From positions 1 to 64,000 of the forward strand of contig JAHHHL010000038.1 in the NCBI GenBank assembly GCA_019359375.1: DNA of 64,000 nucleotides, given 5' to 3'. This DNA is from Lyngbya sp. HA4199-MV5. GTDB taxonomy: Bacteria > Cyanobacteriota > Cyanobacteriia > Leptolyngbyales > Leptolyngbyaceae. The notes beneath the pieces were generated by a model. The model was not told the DNA's origin, did not search any database, and saw nothing but the letters and a program-made list of their open reading frames with translations. The translations under genes and the position numbers were made by a program. Positions 52,145-61,856 of the stretch are shown piece by piece (position 1 is the first letter of the stretch; each line of letters starts with the position of its first letter).

Positions 52145-54139
52145 ATGGTTGACTCCGCAGGCTTAAAAGCCCTTTTGAATCGCCTTGAGACAGGAAAGCG
52201 TCTTAGCAAGCAAGACTTACAAATTTTGGTAACAGCCGTGCGATCGCAGCAGGTGACGATTGCAACAGGAGATCGCGCGGTTGCCATTGGTGGCAGTGCA
52301 GATGGTGCAGCAATTGTGACGGGCGATCGTAACGTTGTCATTACCGGAGCCGACGCAGAAGCTATTCGCGAATTGGCAGGAACACGTCCGCGTAATGAAA
52401 GGCTGCTATTGCAAGCAGTCAAGGAAGAAGTTTCTTCACGATTAAAGCAATCGTTGCATAATCAGGTTTTCATTCAGCTGGGGATGGAAGCGCAGCCAGA
52501 ATTGGTGCTGTCTCCTTTGGAAGTAGATATCAAGATTGGACGTAGACCTCCAGAAGCGATTTTGGAATCGATGAGCATTGGGGATGTATTTGATAAACCC
52601 GAGATTGCTGGAAAGCTACTAATTTTGGGGAATCCAGGTGCAGGAAAAACTACAACAATGTTAGAGCTATCAAAGGTATTGTGTGAAAGAGCAGAGCAGC
52701 AGATAGACTTTCCGATTCCAGTATTGATGAACTTGTCATCTTGGAGAGATGACCAACAATCCATGCGAGATTGGTTGGTAGCAGAACTGGACTCAAAGTA
52801 TGGAGTACGGAATGATATTGGCGAAAAATGGGTGGCAGATCGGATCATGTTGCCGATTTTGGATGGGTTAGATGAGTTGGAACCGGTGCGGCAAGCACCT
52901 TGTGTGCAGAAGATTAACGAGTGGGTACAAGGTGAAGCCCGCCCACAATACTGTGTGGTGTGCAGCAGGTTAAAAGAGTATGAATACTACAAAAGTAAAA
53001 GCTCTCTGAAACTTAATGGAGCAGTCTATTTAAAGGAACTTAGCAATGAACAAATTCAAGGCTATTTAGAAACTGTAAAATGTGCAGAGTTATGGCAGCT
53101 CTTGTCAGGCAACTTGGATTTGCTAAATCTCATTCGCACCCCATTTATATTAAGTGTTGCGGTTCTTACCTATCCTCAAAGTCAAGGTCAAGAGTGGCAG
53201 AAGTTACAGGGAGCAGATGATCAACTGCGTTACTTGCTAGACGCTTATGTCGCAAGAATGCTGAATTGTAGGTCGGATGAGCAATTCAAAGGTTTTCCTT
53301 ATACATCAGAACAAACTCAACAGTGGTTAATATGGCTTTCTCAAAAAATTGAAGACGATTTTTTGGTTGATGAAATTCAGCCTTCTTTGTTAACGAGTTA
53401 CCAACTCAAGAGCTATAGACTGATTAGCGTGTTGCTTTGTGGGTTAACTGGTGCCTTGTTTATTGGGCTGATTCCCAGACTGATGTTTGTTAATAATCCA
53501 ATTATTAATTTAGGACCATTTTTTGGGTTGCTTTGTGGGCTGTTTTTTGGGCAACGCCTTGTGCAGAATAAAACTCAAGACTTGATTCTGAGCGGCATCC
53601 GGAAATCAGCATTAAAGATAAAGGTGATAATGTTACTAGTAATAATTATTTGGAGTCTTTTAGGGCTAGTCAGCGGATTGATTTTTGAACCATTTTTTGG
53701 AATTATTTCAGCGATAATTATTGCGGTGTTCTCCACATGGTTATCCAGGTTAAAAAGAGAAGAAATTGAAATAAGAGTTCACTCTAATCAAGGCATCAGA
53801 AGCTCATTAGCAACCACAATTCTTATGGCCATTCTTTCAGTAGTACTTGCGGTTGCAGCACGAATGCTGCTTCCTCTATTACCTAATTATACTTTTTTGA
53901 TAATCACTATTCCTACTATAAGCTCGCTTAGCCTATTTATGGCTGGAGGTCAAGAATGCATTCAACACTTCTCGCTTCGGCTTGTTCTCCGCGACAAAGG
54001 CTCTATTCCTTGTAACTATACTCGTTTCCTCGATTACTGTACGGATCGCCTCCTACTTCAACGGATTGGTGGTCGCTACCGCTTTATTCATCGGTTGTTA
54101 CAGGAACATTTTGCAGCAATGCTATTGGAGAAAGAGTAA
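52145..54139 (+). CDS. Membrane NACHT NTPase with type A tag
   Basis: 664 residues from the ATG at 52145 (MVDSAGLKALLNRLETGKRL). The type A tag is GDRAVAIGGSADGAAIVTGD with RNVVITGADAEAIREL. NACHT: Walker A LLILGNPGAGKTTTMLELS, Walker B LPILDGLDELE. About six membrane segments follow (residues 425-625, e.g. IKVIMLLVIIIWSLLGLVSG). The C-terminus IPCNYTRFLDYCTDRLLLQR with YRFIHRLLQEHFAA matches the gene at 39945. It is transcribed divergently from the caspase operon and convergently with the soluble NACHT at 54163. Confidence 0.85.
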   Translation: MVDSAGLKALLNRLETGKRLSKQDLQILVTAVRSQQVTIATGDRAVAIGGSADGAAIVTGDRNVVITGADAEAIRELAGTRPRNERLLLQAVKEEVSSRLKQSLHNQVFIQLGMEAQPELVLSPLEVDIKIGRRPPEAILESMSIGDVFDKPEIAGKLLILGNPGAGKTTTMLELSKVLCERAEQQIDFPIPVLMNLSSWRDDQQSMRDWLVAELDSKYGVRNDIGEKWVADRIMLPILDGLDELEPVRQAPCVQKINEWVQGEARPQYCVVCSRLKEYEYYKSKSSLKLNGAVYLKELSNEQIQGYLETVKCAELWQLLSGNLDLLNLIRTPFILSVAVLTYPQSQGQEWQKLQGADDQLRYLLDAYVARMLNCRSDEQFKGFPYTSEQTQQWLIWLSQKIEDDFLVDEIQPSLLTSYQLKSYRLISVLLCGLTGALFIGLIPRLMFVNNPIINLGPFFGLLCGLFFGQRLVQNKTQDLILSGIRKSALKIKVIMLLVIIIWSLLGLVSGLIFEPFFGIISAIIIAVFSTWLSRLKREEIEIRVHSNQGIRSSLATTILMAILSVVLAVAARMLLPLLPNYTFLIITIPTISSLSLFMAGGQECIQHFSLRLVLRDKGSIPCNYTRFLDYCTDRLLLQRIGGRYRFIHRLLQEHFAAMLLEKE

Positions 54140-54162
54140 AGCTGCGATCGCTAATCTGAACT

Positions 54163-56415
54163 TTACTTTTTTCGCTTTTCGATTTCGGCGATCGGTAATA
54201 GTAGTGCCTCCTCAATTTGCTCTCTGGTTTCGTCACTACTTGAAGAACTAACATTCAAACAATCAACCAATAGCTTGTTGACATTGTAATACTTACGGAA
54301 TTTTTCTTGGTCTTTATTTTCAAATTCCCAGTCATGAACCCAACTTTCATATCCTTGGATAGCATCATAAAGCTCATCCTGCCAAGATTCTAATCGGGCA
54401 AAATAATCGTTATCGGCTCTCTCATCGAGATCTCCTAAATCAAGTTGATTAATTGATCTCAGTTCTTGGCATATGTGGATATCAAAAATAAGAGAACGAG
54501 CAATAGCAAAACATACATTTCTTCGCTCGTACTCAGCTAGAGCTCTATCTGAAGATCTGTAGCAGTCATCAGGGTCACACCCAAGCGAAAAAGACACGCT
54601 ATCACGAAGATCATTTGCAACACTTAGACTGTCATCAAGTCTCAGACTAAGGCTTTCAGAAAAATCATCATCAAAATCTGAAAAATAGAAAGCTCTAACA
54701 ACTGAGGGCCTATAGGCACTTTCTATAGCTTGGGTATCTTCATAGACCCAAGACAAGAAAGCCTGAAACCTATCTTGATGTAGAAAAAAGTCAATCTCTT
54801 GCTTTATTTTACAAAGTAATTCATCCGCGAACTCTGCCATTTCGCTTGTCATCAGAAAAACTTCGTGCCAATGCGATGTCCATAGATACTCAATAAGATT
54901 TTGCCAATCGGTTCGATCACAAAACCACTTTGCTGCCAAGTACTCTTGAAACGTCAGATGTGAAAACGACCAAATCCCTTGCGCTCGTTTAATTAATAAG
55001 CCATGTTGCTGTGAGAGCGCCTCCAATACAGCTTGACTTTCCTCAATCGAAACCTGCAAATGCTCTGCAATGTAGCCGCAAAGCTCCGACTCCTCATACA
55101 GCACAAAATTTTCCGCTTGCTCAAACTTGCGAACCGCGACATAACTCAGCAACCGCTTTCGTTCCTCGGTGGTTAATTGATGACAGCGATCGCACCCCGA
55201 ATCGCGACTGATGCCCCGTCCTTCATCCCACTGCTGCAACAGCAAATCCAACCCGTCTCGATACAAGTCCGATCGCTTTTGCGGCAAGCCCTTCATGTCA
55301 TCGAAAATCCAACAGGTTAAACTCAGCAACACCGGAGTCACTGCCAGTTCAGCCGTTTGAGGACTTTCTCGCAGCTTTTCCATGAATTGGTTTTTCAACG
55401 CCATTCCTTGCTCCGATGTTCCTGCCATCGTCGTAAACCAATGCAACGCAAAGCACTCCACCTGCTCTGGCTTAAAATCCGCCACCTCCACTGCCTGAAA
55501 CTGCTCCGGGATGTACTCCGTCGTCTGAGTGCGACAGGTGAGAATAAAACGATTTTTGTCATACCGCTTTGCAAACTTTCGCAGTTCACGCTGCACCGTC
55601 TGCCGCAACGAGCTCGGCACCTCATCTAACCCATCCAACAAAAGCAACACCCGCCCTTGCTTCAGAATCTGCTCTGTCTGCGCCTCCTGCTCCAGTCCAA
55701 ATTCCCCATGAAGGTATTGAAACAGATTAAAAGCTGCCTCATCGACATCTCGCAATTCCAGCAGCACCGGGATGTAGTCACTCAGAAACTCGCCCCTGGC
55801 ACAGCTAACCGCTAAATAGCGCAAAAACGTACTCTTGCCTGACCCTGGCTTGCCCAACACCATTAACCGGGGAAAGTCCTCACTCGCTGCGATCGCTAAT
55901 CCTGGCGATCGCTCCCCTCGTTTACCCAAACCGAAGCGATCAAACTGCTCCCGCGCATCCTGCCCCTCCAACAGCCCTGGAATCGTTGCACGAAAATTCC
56001 GCACCTCCAGCACATAAACATCCACATACAGCTGATCCACCGCTAATTGCCGTTTGTTCAACAACTGAATCTGGCTGAATAGATTGAGAATTTTGGTTGA
56101 AGCCCGCGATCGCACCTGCTGAAGCAGTGCATCCAAAGGGATCGCTGCTGTTGGCGTTACGCCCAAGCGTTGGGTTAGGAGCGTTTGAATCGCGATCGCA
56201 GCCTCCCCTTCAAGCACAATCGTGCTGTCGATAATGTTGTAGCTGCCAGGGACAATCAGCGAATTCACAACATCGCCACCCACCCCAACTGCACCCTTGT
56301 CTGATGCCCAAGTGAACTGCCCCGTCTGAATGGCAGTAGCGATCGCCATCAGATCGGCTTCATCTCGGCTTCCTGCTAAGACACGCTGAACGGCTGCTTG
56401 AAGGTATTCTGACAT
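54163..56415 (-). CDS. Soluble NACHT NTPase with type A tag and PIAEIEKRK C-terminus
   Basis: 750 residues. The type A tag is AVGVGGDVVNSLIVPGSYNI with EGEAAIAIQTLLTQR. NACHT: Walker A LMVLGKPGSGKSTFLRYLA, Walker B VLLLLDGLDEVPS, a Cys/His insertion (GISRDSGCDRCHQLTTEERK), and the end motif FSHLTFQEYLAAKWF. The C-terminal region holds a striking acidic Asp/Ser-rich segment (FSDFDDDFSESLSLRLDDSL) and ends REQIEEALLLPIAEIEKRKK, shared with the gene at 37405. It lies 24 bases from the convergent membrane NACHT. Confidence 0.85.
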   Translation of the reverse strand: MSEYLQAAVQRVLAGSRDEADLMAIATAIQTGQFTWASDKGAVGVGGDVVNSLIVPGSYNIIDSTIVLEGEAAIAIQTLLTQRLGVTPTAAIPLDALLQQVRSRASTKILNLFSQIQLLNKRQLAVDQLYVDVYVLEVRNFRATIPGLLEGQDAREQFDRFGLGKRGERSPGLAIAASEDFPRLMVLGKPGSGKSTFLRYLAVSCARGEFLSDYIPVLLELRDVDEAAFNLFQYLHGEFGLEQEAQTEQILKQGRVLLLLDGLDEVPSSLRQTVQRELRKFAKRYDKNRFILTCRTQTTEYIPEQFQAVEVADFKPEQVECFALHWFTTMAGTSEQGMALKNQFMEKLRESPQTAELAVTPVLLSLTCWIFDDMKGLPQKRSDLYRDGLDLLLQQWDEGRGISRDSGCDRCHQLTTEERKRLLSYVAVRKFEQAENFVLYEESELCGYIAEHLQVSIEESQAVLEALSQQHGLLIKRAQGIWSFSHLTFQEYLAAKWFCDRTDWQNLIEYLWTSHWHEVFLMTSEMAEFADELLCKIKQEIDFFLHQDRFQAFLSWVYEDTQAIESAYRPSVVRAFYFSDFDDDFSESLSLRLDDSLSVANDLRDSVSFSLGCDPDDCYRSSDRALAEYERRNVCFAIARSLIFDIHICQELRSINQLDLGDLDERADNDYFARLESWQDELYDAIQGYESWVHDWEFENKDQEKFRKYYNVNKLLVDCLNVSSSSSDETREQIEEALLLPIAEIEKRKK

Positions 56416-56438
56416 CGATCCAGTCCAACGACTTTTTA

Positions 56439-57264
56439 CTAAGGCACCAAGACTTGCTGAATCACAGTGCGTAACGGTTGCCAGACAACTTCGCCTCTAA
56501 AGTTTTCCCAAAAACTCGATGCCTTGTTGTAGTAAAGCAGCCGCTGTTGACTCAGTTCGTATACCACAGGAATCTCATACCACAGCAAGTCTACTCGGTG
56601 CCCAAAGGGGTTGGTTGTCTGAATTTCCAACAGCCACTGTTTCCTCGACCTGATCGACCAGAGCGACTGCAAAGCAGAAATGCGTCGGCATCCGAAAGTT
56701 ATAAAGCGCCTGACCTGCTGCCGCTGGGTTGGCTCGTGCCCTTGCCCACTGTGAAGACTCATTAGAGAACGGTTTCAAAACATTCAGGTTGATAAAAGCA
56801 AACTCAGAAAACAGAAAGAATGCCTCTCCGCGCATCCCTAACCCTGGCTCAAAATCAACCATTCTGGCAATGTAGTTGAAGCTTCTCCCCTTGTAGACTT
56901 CATCTTTGAGGATTTCTGGACTCCCCAAACGCTCCAATCGTTGCAGCACGACTTCAAGATAGCGATCGCACTCCTGGCGATTTTGGCATCTTTTCGGCTG
57001 CACATATTGACCCTGCTTCGGTTGCCACTGTTGCAAGATGCGCTCAAGGGCGATCGCGGCTTCCTCTGCCAAAAAGATGACGTGATTGTTGTCTCCAGTC
57101 ACAATGACAGAATTTGAGACATTGCCGCCAATGGCGATCGAACGATCTCCTGTTGCTAATATGACATCTCCTGCTCGAAGTGCAGCTGTGATCGCCTGCA
57201 AATCTGCCTCATCCCTGCTACCAGCAACGACTCGTTGGATAATCTCTTGCATCTTCTCAGTCAT
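56439..57264 (-). pseudogene. Type A EAD protein gene, frameshifted
   Basis: The first frame encodes MTEKMQEIIQRVVAGSRDEA, the type A hairpin GDRSIAIGGNVSNSVIVTGD with NNHVIFLAEEAAIALERIL, and a domain to ALVDQVEE. Near 56645 the sense moves to another frame, which continues KQWLLEIQTTNPFGHRVDLL WYEIPVVYELSQQRLLYYNK and ends at 56439. The restored product would be about 275 residues: a tag plus an unrecognised alpha/beta domain. The first frame on its own ends at 56575. Either a mutation or a sequencing slip. Confidence 0.65.
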
Positions 57265-57275
57265 AGCTCAATTCC

Positions 57276-59945
57276 CTAAAACCGAGTCTGATGAACAAAG
57301 CTTCCAGAGCCGAAAACTCTTTTCAAATCATCCCTTAACCAGGAATACGCTAGCGCTGTAGCGGGGCTATGGTCAAAGAAATGTTTTTCTGATAAATGAT
57401 TACCACGGGGAAGGTATCTAATCCACACGGCAGTCTCTGGTCTTAGGGAGCTAAATTGCCGTAAAGCAGTTTCCATCCGCGCATTCTCGCTTTCATAAAT
57501 GTGGTCTTCGCTGATATTAATCTCAACTTCGTTAGGCTGCCCTTTAGGAAGTGCTTCCAGGAACCAGTAGAAGTCTGGAGGATCTGTACCAGTGAAACCT
57601 TGGCGAAGCGTGGGTGAAACATTGCCGACAAGTCGAGCAGGGAGCATTGCAGCAATTTTCAAACCCTGCTGTAGTGATTGAAACCAGGTTTTGATCATCT
57701 GTTGATAAAGGTCAAGTGCCGCTTTGTAAACCTCTCGAATACGTACACTTAATTGTTGAGGGCTATACAACTCCCACAAGCGTTGCCCCTGAGGTAAATC
57801 TGGACCAAGCCAAGGATAACAAAGCTCCGGTATATCCAAACCCTGAAGCCGGGTGATTTCCTGACGAAGATGTTTGAGGTAATACTCTTGTTGATAATCG
57901 CTACCAGAGCCAATGTCATGAAGCACGACCCGACAATTCTGAGCAGCTTTATCCTTGATATAGGTAAGCGGTGCTTCCAACTCAACTAAAGGAATTTTGT
58001 TTAATCCCCACCATTTCTGATTTTTGTAACTAGCCGTCTTTCCATGCTGGATAATTGCCAGCGCTGCTCGCCAAGCAGCTTCTCGGATGAGTGGTTCGTT
58101 TTCTACTAATAGTGTAGGCGTTTCAAGCCTCCTTTCTAATTGGCTGACGAGACTATTCAAAGTCCAACGCCATGCCCAAGCTGGTTCGTCACCTGGATAG
58201 GAACTGCTACCGCTCGTCCAGTTTTCCCACTCCCTCGTCATTGGATTGTCCCAGTCAGATGTCAGTAGAAAGACCTCTTCCAAGACCTCGCTTCCCTTAT
58301 ACCAGGCAGCTTCGAGGCGAGTACCGTCTGTCTTAACACCCAACGATCGCACTGCACCATCCTCACGAATCGGTGCAATCAGTGGGGCTAAAGGTTCAAG
58401 TCCTTGCACCCAGGCTTTCATAGCAGTTTGAATTTGCTCACCACATGCTTTGAACGGCGGTAATGGAGTTCCCCTACCGCTCCAGCGCGTGGAAGCCTTA
58501 AGAATAATTTCAGCCGCAAATGTTGGATAGTTCTGAACAATAGGTGGCAGAAGTTTGAATACAATCTCCTCACCAAAGGATGCAATGGCTATCGTCAGTG
58601 GATAGCGCCAATTTTCAAGCTGTTGAGGATGAGTGACCAATGCTTCAACCTTGGATGGGTTGTCTGCTAGACTTCTTGCAGCAAACCATTCTGTCAAAAT
58701 CTGTAGGGGAAAGGAAAGTAAGCCACGAGATCGTTCGACGACGAGCCTAGAGCTTAAGAGCGGTCGCAATGCGCCTCCTGTGGAATCTACATCAGTGGCT
58801 CGAATCCAACCACCACCGCGATCAATGGATAAACTTGCGAGTTGCTTTAAAAATTGGTAACACGTACTGTAGTCGGCTTTAACTTGCTCAAGCGCGTCTT
58901 CAACAAACCAGGACAATAGTTCGCCTGTTGATCGGGGAGACTGGGCAATCCCTTTGCCCAAATAGCGTGCCAAGATTAAAGCAAAGAAGGGACGACGAAT
59001 TGCATCCCGCAACGACTTAGTCCAACCTGAGCAGACCATTGCTGTTAATTGTAGTTTGGAGACTCGCTCAATTAACAAATGAGCCTTTAGCTCTGAGAGA
59101 GGCTGCACTTGTAGTTGTTGTATTTGGTTACTGTCTTTTACATCATCTGTAATTCGAGTCGGTCTGCTGGAAATGACCACGGTCGTGTTTCGCCAGTTTT
59201 TTGCCAGAAGACAGGCTTTGCCCAAAATCTGATTTGCAAGCACAGAATCTATCTCATCAAGTCCATCTAATATGACGATTGCTCCTTGTGTCGCTGGGTT
59301 GCCCAAACCACTAGCAGCACTTTCCACAGCTTGATTGAGGGAAGTCGCCTGTTTCCACTCCCCTGATTCCAAATAAATAGGGATGGGAGCAGCTTCATTT
59401 TCCTGAGCCTGTTTGATTACCTGTTGAAAAAGCCGTTGTGCAAGCAGCGTTTTACCAATGCCCAACTCGCCAACCAGTAGAACGACCGCTCCAGAGACAA
59501 GGCTCAACTCGTCGGGAAGAACGCCAATGGAAGGATCATCTGCAAGGTTCGTTGCTTCATCAATATCCAAAAGTACAGTCCAGAAACGCTGAATGCACAA
59601 GTCTCGGGAGTTCTGATATAGCTTCTCTAGACGGCTCAGACGACTAGACAGCGCTTCTTCTTCAGTCGGCGGTTTTGGAGCGATCGTCACTCCTTGCCAT
59701 GCTTGCATGACTTCCAAGATGACCTGTCGCATCTCCTCAACACTTGCTCCCTGATGAATCACAATCTGGTTATTGTCACCAGGTACAATTACTGCATCAT
59801 TAGCACTACCACCCACTGCAACAGAGCGTTCTCCAAACGCTAAAACTTGCCCAGCCTGAAGTGCAGCCGTGATCGTCTTCCAAGCAGCCTCATCTTGACT
59901 GTCTGCCTCTATCCGCTGAATGACTGCTTGAAGGTCCTCTGGCAT
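57276..59945 (-). CDS. NACHT-like STAND NTPase with type A tag
   Basis: 889 residues from MPEDLQAVIQRIEADSQDEA; a start 15 bases earlier is possible. The type A tag is ERSVAVGGSANDAVIVPGDN with QIVIHQGASVEEMRQV. NTPase: Walker A VVLLVGELGIGKTLLAQRLF, Walker B AIVILDGLDEIDS. The C-terminal 500 residues are unrecognised, with Trp-rich stretches (AWAWRWTLNSLVSQLERRLE). It follows the frameshifted EAD gene's start by 11 bases in the leftward direction, so the two form an operon. It lacks the TFQEY end motif of the other NACHT proteins. Confidence 0.82.
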   Translation of the reverse strand: MPEDLQAVIQRIEADSQDEAAWKTITAALQAGQVLAFGERSVAVGGSANDAVIVPGDNNQIVIHQGASVEEMRQVILEVMQAWQGVTIAPKPPTEEEALSSRLSRLEKLYQNSRDLCIQRFWTVLLDIDEATNLADDPSIGVLPDELSLVSGAVVLLVGELGIGKTLLAQRLFQQVIKQAQENEAAPIPIYLESGEWKQATSLNQAVESAASGLGNPATQGAIVILDGLDEIDSVLANQILGKACLLAKNWRNTTVVISSRPTRITDDVKDSNQIQQLQVQPLSELKAHLLIERVSKLQLTAMVCSGWTKSLRDAIRRPFFALILARYLGKGIAQSPRSTGELLSWFVEDALEQVKADYSTCYQFLKQLASLSIDRGGGWIRATDVDSTGGALRPLLSSRLVVERSRGLLSFPLQILTEWFAARSLADNPSKVEALVTHPQQLENWRYPLTIAIASFGEEIVFKLLPPIVQNYPTFAAEIILKASTRWSGRGTPLPPFKACGEQIQTAMKAWVQGLEPLAPLIAPIREDGAVRSLGVKTDGTRLEAAWYKGSEVLEEVFLLTSDWDNPMTREWENWTSGSSSYPGDEPAWAWRWTLNSLVSQLERRLETPTLLVENEPLIREAAWRAALAIIQHGKTASYKNQKWWGLNKIPLVELEAPLTYIKDKAAQNCRVVLHDIGSGSDYQQEYYLKHLRQEITRLQGLDIPELCYPWLGPDLPQGQRLWELYSPQQLSVRIREVYKAALDLYQQMIKTWFQSLQQGLKIAAMLPARLVGNVSPTLRQGFTGTDPPDFYWFLEALPKGQPNEVEINISEDHIYESENARMETALRQFSSLRPETAVWIRYLPRGNHLSEKHFFDHSPATALAYSWLRDDLKRVFGSGSFVHQTRF

Positions 59946-60207
59946 AATCCCAGTCAACAATTCTTACTCTCCATCATGCCCTGCCTAGAGGAAATCGTTG
60001 AGGAAGTCTCTCTGCTTTTAGCGGTATAGCCCAACTTTTGACAGTTGACTCGACAGCTTTATACGCGTTAGCGGAGTTGGCTGAAGGAAATATCCTCTAG
60101 CTTGAAGTAAATGAAACCCTATCCCAGGTAGAACAGCGGTGATATCTGTTGCCTGCCCATCTAATTAATTGCCGCTAAGAGAACGGGCGATCGAGGCAAT
60201 TGCCTGA

Positions 60208-60885
60208 TCAATTTAGCGTGATCCAAACATCACCAGTGCTGTAGAAATCGCCTCGTTGCTCTAAGATAAACTCACCTAGCAACAGTCCTAATACAACCTC
60301 AACCCACGGCATCCCTAACCCAGAGCATAGGTCTGGCAGGCAAACAGATTCTGCTGGCGCATGTTCTCGTAGCCATTGCCTGATCGCCATTGACCACTTG
60401 ACGGGATCTTCCTCGCCTGCCAGCTGCCGCATCATTTGATCAGGGTCCGGCTCCGCTGCCATCTGGTCAAGCATCTCTAGCAGAGACACTTGTTCTACGA
60501 CTGCTGCAATGGAGTCAGTTGCTTGAGGCTGATGGTTTCTCTTGCTGCGCTTTGATACGGGCTGCTCAACGAAGACATCCAGGTCAATCGACATTGATTG
60601 CCGAAGCCATTTGTCTAGTGCCTCAGCATTTAAAACTGGTAAAGAAGATTCTGGCGCTTCATGAGTTGCCTCCCACCTTGCCAGCAAGCAATCGGCTTTC
60701 AACGCATACACTACCGAAATTTGTTCGATCGCCTTGCCTGCTGCATCGAGTTGCTGACTTTCTGGCAATTGCGCGATTGCCCAATCAAAAAGGTGACAAA
60801 GCCGTTTGAGGTCAGCCGATTGTGGGAGTGCAAGAGCATCCTTAAGTGCTTGCCATAGGTCTTGTTCCAGTGGTTGCATCACCAT
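60208..60885 (-). CDS. Hypothetical protein
   Basis: 225 residues from MVMQPLEQDLWQALKDALAL. The N-terminus is helical; a basic spot (SKRSKRNHQPQ) sits in the middle, and the C-terminal 80 residues look like a winged helix (VCLPDLCSGLGMPWVEVVLG LLLGEFILEQRGDFYST). Starts two bases after the upstream gene's stop, so it is translationally coupled. Possibly DNA-binding; no family named. Confidence 0.55.
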   Translation of the reverse strand: MVMQPLEQDLWQALKDALALPQSADLKRLCHLFDWAIAQLPESQQLDAAGKAIEQISVVYALKADCLLARWEATHEAPESSLPVLNAEALDKWLRQSMSIDLDVFVEQPVSKRSKRNHQPQATDSIAAVVEQVSLLEMLDQMAAEPDPDQMMRQLAGEEDPVKWSMAIRQWLREHAPAESVCLPDLCSGLGMPWVEVVLGLLLGEFILEQRGDFYSTGDVWITLN

Positions 60886-60887
60886 TA

Positions 60888-61430
60888 TCAGCCTGCGGAA
60901 TTGCTGAGTGACGCCGCTTGAAACGGATTGGCGACAGGACACTCAAAAATATGACGGTGCACCTTGGCGGCAAAGCGGTGAAACTTCTTGCCCTGGTTGT
61001 ATGGTTCAGCAAACCGTCTGGAAAACTCGTCCAGGATCAATGGCAGCAGGACCGCTACTTCATCACCCCGTTTACCGTAGCAAAGGGTCGGAACCATCTG
61101 CTCTTGTAGTGCCGTCCCCACCCATAACTCGGCTCCAATGGCATGGACGGGTGTTTCGCCAGATTTAAAGGTGGCAGGCTGTTCGCTGTAGATCACCAAA
61201 ATTATGGCAGACGAGGCTTGGTGAGGAAGCGCGAAGGGCGCTGACTGCAAGATGCTTCGCTTCGACTTGTAGAGAATGCGACGAGTGGTGTTGCGATCGC
61301 CCCGCTTGAGATAGTGCGATCGACGCTTATGGCAAAGTTCCCGTTCGTCCGTCCAGCACGAGCGCTGCCGCGCTTGCTCAATCGTGAGTTGAGCGCACTC
61401 GATACATTTACGATTCACAGGTCTCGCCAT
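60888..61430 (-). CDS. Cyanobacterial conserved-type protein with Cys-rich start
   Basis: 180 residues from MARPVNRKCIECAQLTIEQA. The opening CxxC, then SCWTDERELCHKRRSHYLKR, could bind a metal and nucleic acid. The second half is alpha/beta (SSAIILVIYSEQPATF, VHAIGAELWVGTALQEQ). Proteins beginning MARP(V/L)NR(K/R)CIEC are familiar from many cyanobacteria without known role. First gene of a two-gene leftward operon. Confidence 0.6.
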   Translation of the reverse strand: MARPVNRKCIECAQLTIEQARQRSCWTDERELCHKRRSHYLKRGDRNTTRRILYKSKRSILQSAPFALPHQASSAIILVIYSEQPATFKSGETPVHAIGAELWVGTALQEQMVPTLCYGKRGDEVAVLLPLILDEFSRRFAEPYNQGKKFHRFAAKVHRHIFECPVANPFQAASLSNSAG

Positions 61431-61448
61431 TGCCCACCGCTTCCCCAT

Positions 61449-61856
61449 GCACGATGACTCTCTGGCTCTCAGTGTAAGGAATACGGCTGTTACAGGCTAC
61501 CGCACAGCAAGCGCTCTCAACGTACTTTGCATGACCGCTAAAGTCGGCGGCTTACGGCTAATTTAGTCAGAGTTTCCTTAGATACGGATAATGGTTAATT
61601 ATCTTTAGCTTATAGATGCTTGTAGGTGGACTACAGAGCCTAAAACTCATTAGAAAGTGCCCTCAATGGCTTTCATCAAGAGAGCTAACACGACTACTAC
61701 AGCTCTGGTTTGGAAGATTTACTAGGATTACTCACTGCCTCAAACTTCTTAAAACGAGTAGTTTGGTAAACGCCTCCACAACTTCGCTTCAATGGGCAGC
61801 AAGGCTAAGCAGTTGCACTACTATTGAGGTGGTTTTGTCTAAATCTATGGCGGTTT
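61449..61856. other. Gene-free stretch before the second integrase
   Basis: Short open frames only. No tRNA, array or clear palindrome was seen. As it lies directly upstream of a recombinase it may contain an attachment site, but I cannot point to one. Confidence 0.35.
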
